13,151 nucleotides of DNA from an uncultured Candidatus Saccharibacteria bacterium. GTDB lineage: Bacteria; Patescibacteriota; Saccharimonadia; Saccharimonadales; Saccharimonadaceae. Shown here piece after piece: positions 6,655 to 13,151 of the stretch. Within the stretch, counting starts at the first letter, position 1. Each line of letters begins with the position of its first letter. The DNA is taken from contig CALEKV010000021.1 of NCBI GenBank assembly GCA_937902525.1, forward strand, positions 1 through 13,151, in the 5' to 3' direction. The translations under genes were made by a program, and so were the position numbers. Under the pieces are notes generated by a model that was not told the origin of the DNA, searched no databases, and worked only from the letters and a program-made list of their open reading frames with translations.

Positions 6655-7803
6655 ATGACGCCCCGTGTGATATTGATTCGAAATGCCGCTTCCTATGATT
6701 TTGGTGGGGGTGAGCGGTTTCCTGTGTTTGTTGCTCAAATCTTGCGCAATAATAACATTGAGCCTATTATCATATCCAGGAACAACACCCTACTTTCGTT
6801 CGCAAAAGAATGTAACATTGACACACTGCGCGGATGGTGGTGGCACCGGCAAAACTGGAGTGGCATCAATGCCTTATTATTCCCTGTGTACCTTATCTGG
6901 CAGCTTATCTTGTTCTGTTACTACACTGTGATTTTCTTGCAGCTGCGCCCGCAAGCAGTGCACATACAAAGCAAGGATGATTTTATTGCCGGTACATACG
7001 CCGCCAAGTTAATTGGAGCAAAAGTTGTCTGGACGGATCATGCAGATTTAAAACATATTTGGAAAAACATTGGTATTCCCTTTAAAAATCCAGTGGGTAA
7101 ATTGGTATATTTAGCGGCACGCACTGCAAATACAATCACATTAGTGAGCGAAAGTGAAAAAAGTGAAATTAGCACCCACTTACCGGCACATTCTTTGGTC
7201 CGCCATAAACTCCAAGTTGTTCATAACGGCACCCAAGATAAACTGACAGAATACCCAGCCGACAAGCAGCCAATATTTACCTTTGGTGTTGTTGGGCGCC
7301 TGGTAGTGGATAAGGGGATTAACGAAGTGATTGAGGCTTTTAATAAAATCCACAGCCTGCACCCAGATACTCAGCTTTTACTTGTTGGATCTGGTCCACA
7401 TGAGTCCAAGTTCAAGCATAAGGCTAAGAATAATCCTGCAATCTTTTTTACCGGGCACCAAACAGATCCATTTGCGTACATGGCCAAGCTAGACGTTTTC
7501 ATGCAACCGACCTACCACGAAGGTTTTAGCGTCTCACTGGTTGAAGCAACCATGATGCAACTCCCAATTATTGCGACACGCGTGGGTGGCAACGGCGAGA
7601 TTATCAAGCACCAAAAAACCGGCCTACTCGTTAACGCAAAAGACAGCAATGCGCTAGCCGACGCCATGGAACTGTTATATTCAAACACAGCACTAGCAAA
7701 CCAGCTAGCTATGGCGGCACGGCATCAATACGAACAAAAATTTATTTTTGATAACATTGTAAAAGAAAGGTTTATGCCGCTATATGAAATCTCTCGTGAT
7801 TGA
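6655..7803 (+). CDS. Family 4 glycosyltransferase (GT-B fold), first gene of the glycan operon
   Basis: A retaining glycosyltransferase that adds a sugar to the membrane-bound glycan from the cytoplasmic side. Of 382 residues, the acceptor half begins with a glycine loop (GGGERF, 17-22) and includes a very hydrophobic stretch at about 73-97 that likely lies on or in the membrane, as in other lipid-acceptor GT4 enzymes. The donor half carries the phosphate-binding GRLVVDKG (214-221), LVGSGP (243-248) and the EX7E motif from E289 to E297 in YHEGFSVSLVEA. The ending is complete (FDNIVKERFMPLY). Sugar and acceptor are unknown. Its last 20 bases overlap the next gene, so the two are probably translated together. 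It is divergent from wzm with 47 bases between starts. Confidence 0.92.
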   Translation: MTPRVILIRNAASYDFGGGERFPVFVAQILRNNNIEPIIISRNNTLLSFAKECNIDTLRGWWWHRQNWSGINALLFPVYLIWQLILFCYYTVIFLQLRPQAVHIQSKDDFIAGTYAAKLIGAKVVWTDHADLKHIWKNIGIPFKNPVGKLVYLAARTANTITLVSESEKSEISTHLPAHSLVRHKLQVVHNGTQDKLTEYPADKQPIFTFGVVGRLVVDKGINEVIEAFNKIHSLHPDTQLLLVGSGPHESKFKHKAKNNPAIFFTGHQTDPFAYMAKLDVFMQPTYHEGFSVSLVEATMMQLPIIATRVGGNGEIIKHQKTGLLVNAKDSNALADAMELLYSNTALANQLAMAARHQYEQKFIFDNIVKERFMPLYEISRD

Positions 7804-8929
7804 ATCATCAGTGCTTGAACAAGACAACCCCACGGGTGTAAACTATTTCACCGAAGGTATAGTGAGCGGCCTAGAAGCAAACAAAGACAAAGACCTTGAA
7901 ATCCGCTACTTTTGGTTGAATTTTTTACAGCGCAAGCCAATTAAAAACGCCTATATAAAACAGGCCGCCAAATACGGACTCATACAAATGCTATCCTTAA
8001 TGCCCCAACGGGTTTATGCCAAGCTTGTGTACGCGAATATCGCACCGCCCTTGCCGGTTAAAAAATCTGATTGGCAGCTATTCCCAAACTTTTATATTTG
8101 GCCAACTCTATGCAAAGCAAAAAAAGCTGTTATCATTCATGATATTTGTTTTTTGAAATATCCACAGTACGTAGAAGATAAAAACCGCGCATTTTTGAAC
8201 CGCGTTGCGATACGAGCGTTCACAAAAGCCGATATGATAATATCAAACTCTCAATTCACAACCAATGAACTTACTTCACATGCCGGTGTTAGCCCAAATA
8301 AAATAGTAACTATCGACATTCCGGTCGATAAAAAAACATTTTTACCAAAACTCAATAAAGGCTTTACACACCTAACTAAGCGTTACGGGATTACCAAACC
8401 ATATATTTTATCACTTGGCACACTTGAACCACGAAAGAACCTTACTACTTTAGTGAAAGCTTATTGTGAGTTACCGCAAAATATCCGCAACAAATATAGC
8501 CTCGTGTTGGCTGGCAAGTGGGGGTGGAAAACGGAATCGCTTATGGAACTAGTCGACCAAAAAAAGTCCCAAGGCTATGATATTATCACCACCGGCCATA
8601 TCGACCGAGACGACAAATGCACGTTTTTCCGCAACGCCAGCTTTTTTTGCCTCACCACACACTATGAGGGTTTTGGTATGCCACTACTGGAGGCTTTGCA
8701 CTGCGGCATACCAACTGTTGCGGTTGATATTCCGGTCCTGCGTGAAGTGGGCGGCGATGCCTGCCTGTGGGCAAAAAAAACTGTTACGAGTGTTCGCGAT
8801 AACCTAGAAAAACTTGTTAACTCACCTGATTTGCAAAATAAATACCGTAAGCTCGGACCTAAACGGTCAGAGGGCTTCAGTTGGGAAAAAACGGCCAGTA
8901 AATTAAAGCAAGAGTTCCTTAGCCGCTAA
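7784..8929 (+). CDS. Family 4 glycosyltransferase (GT-B fold), second in operon
   Basis: A 381-residue retaining glycosyltransferase, mannosyltransferase-like in motif style. The N-terminal half has PTGVNYFTEGI (16-26), equivalent to the usual TGIGRY loop, IIHDICF (117-123) and a ISNSQFTTNEL motif (153-163). The donor half has SLGTLEPRKNL (210-220), LAGKWGW (242-248) and the EX7E pair E295/E303 in HYEGFGMPLLEALHCG. It ends with GFSWEKTASKL, matching the C-terminal FSWEK of the GT4 gene at 10307, so the two are probably paralogues of the same subgroup. The start overlaps the preceding gene by 20 bases; GAAAGG sits 13 bases before the ATG, rather far for a ribosome site. The exact linkage made is not readable. 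Confidence 0.92.
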   Translation: MKSLVIESSVLEQDNPTGVNYFTEGIVSGLEANKDKDLEIRYFWLNFLQRKPIKNAYIKQAAKYGLIQMLSLMPQRVYAKLVYANIAPPLPVKKSDWQLFPNFYIWPTLCKAKKAVIIHDICFLKYPQYVEDKNRAFLNRVAIRAFTKADMIISNSQFTTNELTSHAGVSPNKIVTIDIPVDKKTFLPKLNKGFTHLTKRYGITKPYILSLGTLEPRKNLTTLVKAYCELPQNIRNKYSLVLAGKWGWKTESLMELVDQKKSQGYDIITTGHIDRDDKCTFFRNASFFCLTTHYEGFGMPLLEALHCGIPTVAVDIPVLREVGGDACLWAKKTVTSVRDNLEKLVNSPDLQNKYRKLGPKRSEGFSWEKTASKLKQEFLSR

Positions 8930-8946
8930 ATTACTGCAAGGTAAAG

Positions 8947-8955
8947 TGTTATACT
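8947..8955 (+). promoter_or_regulatory. Extended -10 promoter before the gtrB-like gene
   Basis: TG (8947-8948), one base, then TATACT (8950-8955). ATG 8966 follows 10 bases later, so an mRNA starting near 8962 would carry only a few leader bases. There is no Shine-Dalgarno sequence. This may start a second transcript (GtrB, GtrA, GT4) within the longer operon. Confidence 0.5.
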
Positions 8956-8965
8956 ATCTGTATCT

Positions 8966-9919
8966 ATGAAGAAAAAGATCACCATCTTAATCCCTGCCTA
9001 CAACGAAGAGGCTGTGCTTCCTTTATTAAAGGAGCGCCTATACAAACTTGGCGAATCATTACCACATTACAACCTGGAATTTTTATTTGTTAACGATGGC
9101 AGCCGCGATGGTACTATGCAATTTATTCGCGATTGGGCCAATGAAGACAGTCGCGTCAGCTACGTTAATTTTGCCCGCAACTTTGGCAAAGAAGCCGGCA
9201 TGATTGCCGGGTTTGACCACATAAAAAGTGACGCCACGGTGATTATTGATGCTGATTTACAAGACCCGCCCGAACTAATCCCCGACATGCTTGCGTTGTG
9301 GGAGCAAGGCTACGACGACGTGTATGCTAAGCGAAAATCACGCGACGGTGAAACCTGGCTAAAACGAAAAACAAGCGAATGGTATTACAGGGTGCTGCAA
9401 AAATCCACGCGTATTCCCATCCAACGCGATACGGGCGACTTTAGACTACTTAGCATGCGCTGTGTGGAAACTTTAACTAAGCTGCGCGAAAGCGAACGCA
9501 ACACCAAGGCGTTATTCAGTTGGATTGGCTACAAAAAGAAGGAGATTTTGTATGACCGCGAACCGCGGGCAGCGGGCGTTACCAAATGGAATTACGCCAA
9601 GCTAGTTGAGTTAGCCTTAGATGGTATTACCAGTTTTACGGTTGCCCCGTTACGCATCGCTACCTACTTTGGCATCGTCATTTCCCTGGCAGCCTTTGTT
9701 TACATTGCCTACCTACTTATCCGCCCGCTGTTTGGCGTGGAAACGATTGCCGGCTATTCCAGCACCATGGCAGTAATTTTATTTCTGGGTGGCGTGCAAT
9801 TACTTAGCCTGGGAATTATTGGTGAATATGTTGGGCGCATTTTTAAAGAAACCAAAGGCCGCCCGCTTTATTTAGTAGAGGAATACCACAATGGCTATCT
9901 TAAGCGGACAAAAGAGTAG
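8966..9919 (+). CDS. GtrB/DPM1-like polyprenyl-phosphate glycosyltransferase (GT2 with two C-terminal membrane segments)
   Basis: Transfers a sugar from a nucleotide-sugar to polyprenyl phosphate at the inner membrane face, giving a lipid-linked sugar for use outside. Of 317 residues, 1-215 form the GT-A domain with IPAYNEEAV (9-17), VNDGSRDGT (42-50), FARNFGKEAGM (69-79) and the metal-binding DADLQDPPE (95-103). The QRDTGDFRLL and YDREPRAAGVTKWNY stretches are conserved in this family. Two membrane segments follow (about 230-253 and 266-289), with GIIGEYVGRIFKETKGRP typical of GtrB, YfdH and YkcC proteins. The 3' end overlaps the GtrA-like gene by 29 bases, the usual GtrB-GtrA pairing. Whether the sugar is glucose, mannose or another cannot be told. 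Confidence 0.95.
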   Translation: MKKKITILIPAYNEEAVLPLLKERLYKLGESLPHYNLEFLFVNDGSRDGTMQFIRDWANEDSRVSYVNFARNFGKEAGMIAGFDHIKSDATVIIDADLQDPPELIPDMLALWEQGYDDVYAKRKSRDGETWLKRKTSEWYYRVLQKSTRIPIQRDTGDFRLLSMRCVETLTKLRESERNTKALFSWIGYKKKEILYDREPRAAGVTKWNYAKLVELALDGITSFTVAPLRIATYFGIVISLAAFVYIAYLLIRPLFGVETIAGYSSTMAVILFLGGVQLLSLGIIGEYVGRIFKETKGRPLYLVEEYHNGYLKRTKE

Positions 9920-10298
9920 ATTTTTATTAGTTGGTATTCTAAATACCGTCGTTGATTTTGGTATTTTGTTTTTTTTGACATCGGTTGGCGTACCAAAAGA
10001 AATCGCTAATATCTTTTCAACTACTGCCGCTTTTATAACCAGCTACACCTTTAACAAATCGTTCACTTTTAAAGCCGGCCGAGCACCAGTAAAGCGAGAA
10101 TTGGCCATGTTTATAGTTGTGACACTTATGGGTATTTGGGTAGTGCAGACCAGTATTATGGCCATCACCTACCCAATTGTCCACCCGCTGATTGATAACG
10201 AAAATCTTTCCCTGCTGGCGGCAAAAATATGTGCGATTGGCGCTGGCATGGTATGGAACTACCTGCTTTATTCACGCTTAGTATTTAAACAAAAGTAA
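9891..10298 (+). CDS. GtrA-family membrane protein, probable lipid-linked sugar flippase partner
   Basis: A 135-residue GtrA/DPMS family (Pfam GtrA) protein with about four membrane segments, near 10-30, 37-57, 70-95 and 105-130. Family hallmarks are FLLVGILNTVVDFGILFFL near the start, the ITSYTFNKSFTFK motif between segments 2 and 3, and a closing motif of Trp-Asn-Tyr plus a basic residue-Phe tail (MVWNYLLYSRLVFK). GtrA proteins are thought to flip or help present polyprenyl-linked sugars made by GtrB, letting outer-face transferases decorate a polymer. The start is supported by AGAGGA 8 bases before the ATG, inside the 29-base overlap with the upstream gene. It is followed 8 bases later by a GT4. 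Confidence 0.93.
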   Translation: MAILSGQKSRFLLVGILNTVVDFGILFFLTSVGVPKEIANIFSTTAAFITSYTFNKSFTFKAGRAPVKRELAMFIVVTLMGIWVVQTSIMAITYPIVHPLIDNENLSLLAAKICAIGAGMVWNYLLYSRLVFKQK

Positions 10299-10306
10299 AG
10301 GCAATT

Positions 10307-11416
10307 ATGGCGCATATTGTTTTAGATGTACGAATTTTAGAAACCAGCACCGGGCGCTACATGCAGCGGCTTATAGAACATATTAATGACCGTTACAGTA
10401 ATGATGGCCACCACTATACCGCAGTTATGCCTACACAGTATGTTACTAAATGGCAGGAGCGACTCCCAAATATTAAAGTGGCTGGCAGTGACGCCAAATG
10501 GTACACTTTTGCCGAACAAATTGGTTTTTACTTCTTTTTAAAATCCCTTAGGCCAGATTTAGTGCACTTTACCATGCCTCAACAACCGTTACTCTGGAAC
10601 GGCCCATCTATTACTACCGTGCACGACATGACTCTGATTCGCTTTGAAAACATTGATTCCAGCGACAACCCTTTTATATATAAGTTTAAAAAAGCCGTGT
10701 TTAACAGCCTGATGCGTGTAGTTATGTATCGCGGTAAGGCAATTATCACGCCCACCAACTTTGTGCGCGAAGATTTAGGCCGTGTATATGGTAATAAGTA
10801 CCTTCCTAAAATCCAGGTTACCTATGAAGCTGGTGAAATCCCCGACCAAGCGCCCGAACCGCTAAGCGACTTTTTAGGTAAAGATTACATTTGCACAGTA
10901 GGGAATATGTTCCCGTATAAAAACGTTGAGCGCGTTATACTTGCCTTTGAACAAGTAGTTAAGCAATCCCCCAATCTTCACCTACTATGTGCCGGCAAAA
11001 AAGATGATTTCGCATTGCAGCTTGAAAAAATGGTCACCGAACACAATATACCTAATGTACACTTTTTAGGCTTTATTAGCGATGGCCAAAAGCGCTGGAT
11101 GCTTGAAAATGCCAGGGCCTACGTGACCGCTTCGCTGTCGGAAGGCTTTTGCATTCCGGTACTCGAAGCAATGTACGCTGGCTGCCCAGTGATATCCAGC
11201 AACGCCAGTTGCCTGCCCGAAACCGGTGGCGACGCCGCCCTATATTTTGACCCACATTCCACCGAAGAACTAACCGAGCGAATCAATACATTACTGAATA
11301 ATGAGCCGCTTCGCCAATCCTACATTCAAAAAGGCCTCCAGCGCGTTAATGACTTTAGCTGGGAAAAAATGGTCGACGAAACCCACGCAATTTATCAGCG
11401 AGTCTTAAACGGCTAA
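10307..11416 (+). CDS. Family 4 glycosyltransferase (GT-B fold), last gene of operon
   Basis: A 369-residue retaining glycosyltransferase. STGRYMQRL (14-22) is the acceptor-side glycine loop, reduced from the usual GIGRY. TTVHDMTLIRF (103-113) and TPTNFVREDL (148-157) are typical of mannosyltransferase-like GT4s. The donor half has VGNMFPYKN (198-206), LLCAGKKDD (226-234) and the EX7E pair E279/E287 in LSEGFCIPVLEAMYAGCPV, then CLPETGGDAALYF. It ends with DFSWEKMVDETHAIY, sharing FSWEK with the gene at 7784. AAAGG lies 5 bases before the ATG. Its TAA overlaps the TAG of the opposite-strand Tim44-like gene (overlap 11413-11416), so no room exists for a terminator between them. Confidence 0.93.
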   Translation: MAHIVLDVRILETSTGRYMQRLIEHINDRYSNDGHHYTAVMPTQYVTKWQERLPNIKVAGSDAKWYTFAEQIGFYFFLKSLRPDLVHFTMPQQPLLWNGPSITTVHDMTLIRFENIDSSDNPFIYKFKKAVFNSLMRVVMYRGKAIITPTNFVREDLGRVYGNKYLPKIQVTYEAGEIPDQAPEPLSDFLGKDYICTVGNMFPYKNVERVILAFEQVVKQSPNLHLLCAGKKDDFALQLEKMVTEHNIPNVHFLGFISDGQKRWMLENARAYVTASLSEGFCIPVLEAMYAGCPVISSNASCLPETGGDAALYFDPHSTEELTERINTLLNNEPLRQSYIQKGLQRVNDFSWEKMVDETHAIYQRVLNG

Positions 11417-12762
11417 AGCCTCATTTCCTTAAAGGCTTTGTTAACCAAGTCCAGCATGGTTTGATAGGTTGCAGCGTCACTGCCGCGTTCGTTGGTGTAA
11501 AGATAAATCACGTTATCTACTACCTCAATATTCACCTCAAACGGCAGGGCCTCTAGTTGTTCCATATAGGTTGGATTTAACAGTTCAAAGCTAGTGGCTT
11601 GTTCGGGTGCACTTGCAAACACTTCATATTTTTTATTAAACTGCGTCCATTCAGTTTCGACTTTTTTCAGCCCAAAAATCGGCGCCTGGATTAACTTGTT
11701 GCGCCGCACAATAATATTACCGTATTGCTTAGGCACATTCACCTGTGCAATCACAAACGGCTTGGTGCCGTTTTTAGGATCCTTAATATAGCTATACAAT
11801 TGCACTAGCAATTGGTTATTATATAGCCCCACTACATGGTTATTGATATCCGCCGTGCCAAACTTGGCACCGCCAAACAGCTGCCCGCGCTTGGGGATAA
11901 ACAGCCACCCCATGTCTTGGCTGTAATAGTAGCCGTTTTGGGTAGCAAGCGCGGCAAGCTGAGCATTATTAGTAACATTATTAGCAGTTGCCTGTGTGAT
12001 ACCATCCAGCAACCACGTGTCGCCGCTGCGTACAAAACGCCAGTATTCCGTAAAGCTATTACCCCCAGTAAACAAGTTTTCACCTGTTTGAGTGTCTATT
12101 AATTGATCGCGTGCGGAAGCGGTAATACCAACCGTAAAGGCGTCTTGGTTATTCTGTTCAGAATCATGTGCGTCTGTAATCATAATCTCCGCCACCTGCA
12201 CATTGTCCATCATATTTTTGCGTCCCATTTGTTGTAATATATATAACAACAATGATGCGTGATGATGATAATTAGGCGTGGTATAGGTTTGAATAGAGGC
12301 GGTATTAAAGTTTGACCAATCTTGCTGGTAGCGCAAAAACACTGACTTTGCGTAATCGGTCAATTTTTGCTCATCCCAGGCCGAGTCATTACTGGCGGCA
12401 GCTTGCAATTTACCCTTAACAAACTTGCTTTGCTTGATTTTACCAAACCAACCATACAAACCTGCCGGCATACCAACAAGCGCACCCAATGCTATCCAAA
12501 AGCCCAACCCCTGCAGCACAGCCACCAGCAGTACACTATACACAGCTGCTACAAGCCACCCCACAACGTTCAGTGGTGCTACCAAACTTTCGTTTTTAGT
12601 AAACCGCTTGCGGAATTTGGCGCCAATAAAATGCATTGGCAGGTACCCAACCAAAACAATAATACCATCACCGCCACCGCCGTCGCCACCGCCCGACCCA
12701 CCGCCACCGCTGCGAGCAAACCACTCGAGCGGCGACAGCAAGCTATGTAGTAATAAATCCAT
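11413..12762 (-). CDS. Membrane protein with Gly-rich segment, Tim44-like domain and DUF3137-like C-terminus, partner of LemA
   Basis: A 449-residue protein. Residues 19-33 are a run of glycines broken by Ser and Asp, residues 34-48 a hydrophobic stretch, and about 64-84 and 88-106 two membrane segments joined by a short turn. Residues about 130-258 look like a Tim44-like domain (TDYAKSVFLRYQQDWSNFN, then VTIFTEYW-type ending seen here as SFTEYWRFVRSGDTWLLDGI), a cone-shaped fold linked to membrane or lipid contact. Residues about 285-449 resemble DUF3137, a family often found beside LemA (NIIVRRNKL, KYEVFAS, ELLNPTYMEQLEAL, VIYLYTNE). LemA is the gene just upstream, 20 bases away, on the same strand, supporting a joint envelope role. 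Function is unknown in detail. ATG 12762 has only a weak AAGG about 10 bases upstream. The DUF3137 call is from memory of the family pattern and is moderate. Confidence 0.82.
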   Translation of the reverse strand: MDLLLHSLLSPLEWFARSGGGGSGGGDGGGGDGIIVLVGYLPMHFIGAKFRKRFTKNESLVAPLNVVGWLVAAVYSVLLVAVLQGLGFWIALGALVGMPAGLYGWFGKIKQSKFVKGKLQAAASNDSAWDEQKLTDYAKSVFLRYQQDWSNFNTASIQTYTTPNYHHHASLLLYILQQMGRKNMMDNVQVAEIMITDAHDSEQNNQDAFTVGITASARDQLIDTQTGENLFTGGNSFTEYWRFVRSGDTWLLDGITQATANNVTNNAQLAALATQNGYYYSQDMGWLFIPKRGQLFGGAKFGTADINNHVVGLYNNQLLVQLYSYIKDPKNGTKPFVIAQVNVPKQYGNIIVRRNKLIQAPIFGLKKVETEWTQFNKKYEVFASAPEQATSFELLNPTYMEQLEALPFEVNIEVVDNVIYLYTNERGSDAATYQTMLDLVNKAFKEMRL

Positions 12763-12782
12763 TTACCACAAGCCTTGGTTAA

Positions 12783-13151
12783 TTAAAATTTTACTTCTAC
12801 TGGCTTTTCAATAGCAGCTTGTTCAGCTTCGCTGACTTCAAAAAATTCTTTGTCGGCATTAAAACCAAGCATGCCGGCTACTAAGTTAGTAGGGAACACC
12901 TTACGCTTAGCGTTAAAATCGTTCACAGCGCTGTTGTAAAAGCGGCGACTAGCACTAATTTTATCTTCAGTGTCGGTAACCTGGGCCTGTAGCTCCATAA
13001 AATTTTGGTTAGCTTTTAGATCAGGATAGTTTTCGGCAACGGCAAATAAGCTTTTCAGCGCACCCGCCAGCTCACCATCGGCTTTAGCGGCGGCAGCCGG
13101 ATTGGCATCAGCGGCATTCATGATAGCCGAGCGGGCTTCAGTTACTTTTTC
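12783..13151 (-). CDS. lemA: LemA family protein, N-terminus beyond right edge
   Basis: 123 residues are visible, reading open through the right edge (EKVTEARSAIMNAAD at the cut), so the ATG at 13121 is an internal Met and not the start. LemA proteins are about 180-200 residues with an N-terminal membrane helix; here about 60-70 residues including that helix are missing. What remains is the helical coiled bundle: LKSLFAVAENYPDLKANQNF, LQAQVTDTEDKISASRRFYN, AVNDFNAKRKVFPTNLVAGM and the end LGFNADKEFFEVSEAE...PVEVKF, all clear LemA signatures. The family is membrane-bound and often sits next to Tim44-, TPM- or DUF3137-type proteins or HtpX proteases; its molecular role is unsettled. It is the first visible gene of a unit with the Tim44-like protein 20 bases downstream. 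Confidence 0.95.
   Translation of the reverse strand, partial: EKVTEARSAIMNAADANPAAAAKADGELAGALKSLFAVAENYPDLKANQNFMELQAQVTDTEDKISASRRFYNSAVNDFNAKRKVFPTNLVAGMLGFNADKEFFEVSEAEQAAIEKPVEVKF

Noticed and set aside
12425..12814. Plus-strand open frame with a proline run (12660-12710)
   Set aside because: It is the antisense reading of the Gly-rich segment of the Tim44-like protein; the minus frame has membrane segments, domains and an operon partner.
13119..13121. ATG as the start of LemA
   Set aside because: The frame stays open for ten more codons to the window edge and the family needs an N-terminal membrane helix, so this Met is internal.
1..13151. Alternative genetic code (UGA as Gly), known in some CPR lineages
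   Set aside because: All genes read to normal ends without in-frame UGA interruptions in conserved regions, so the standard code suffices.

Overview
The window looks like a chromosomal cell-surface locus from a small-genome bacterium. The best guess is Candidate Phyla Radiation/Patescibacteria, probably Saccharibacteria. That assignment is an inference. It rests on a secreted 'hemagglutinin'-type protein of a style common in Saccharibacteria and Actinobacteria, a LemA plus Tim44/DUF3137-like gene pair, very tight gene packing, start codons placed almost on top of -10 boxes, and moderate GC. The code reads as standard: no gene needs UGA read as an amino acid. No tRNA, rRNA, CRISPR array or insertion sequence was seen, and no stretch above 300 bases lacks a gene.

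Layout. (1) 1-3517, minus strand: a two-gene unit with a membrane-anchored Pro/Ser/Thr-rich protein first, followed with a one-base stop/start overlap (TAGTG) by a very large secreted protein. The large protein runs off the left edge (990 residues visible). It has a signal peptide, a lysozyme-like 'hemagglutinin' domain, two diverged beta-sandwich-like regions and at least four 116-118-residue tandem repeats. (2) 3603-4580, plus: a lone family-2 glycosyltransferase. (3) 4626-6607, minus: wzm-wzt, an ABC-2 polysaccharide exporter whose ATPase carries a C-terminal carbohydrate-binding domain. (4) 6655-11416, plus: five packed genes: GT4, GT4, a GtrB/DPM1-like GT2, a GtrA-like membrane protein and a third GT4. 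(5) 11413-13151, minus: a Tim44/DUF3137-like membrane protein and, upstream of it, the C-terminal part of LemA, cut by the right edge.

Working together (inference): the family-2 and family-4 glycosyltransferases build a lipid-linked glycan at the inner face of the membrane, and Wzm/Wzt exports it. GtrB charges a lipid carrier with a sugar and GtrA may flip it for decoration outside. The secreted repeat protein and its membrane-anchored partner would sit in the same envelope. In an organism without lipopolysaccharide the polymer would be a teichoic-acid-like or capsule-like glycan.

Three points deserve most attention. The repeats of the large secreted protein are mosaics of one another at DNA level, including a perfect 95-base tract, which indicates recent recombination. 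The Wzt ATPase reads GKRT where the Walker A motif should read GKST, a single-base difference at the Mg-binding position. Several transcription units share extended -10 boxes (TGn before TATAAT-like hexamers) so close to the start codon that their mRNAs should be leaderless or nearly so, whereas genes inside operons mostly have Shine-Dalgarno sequences.
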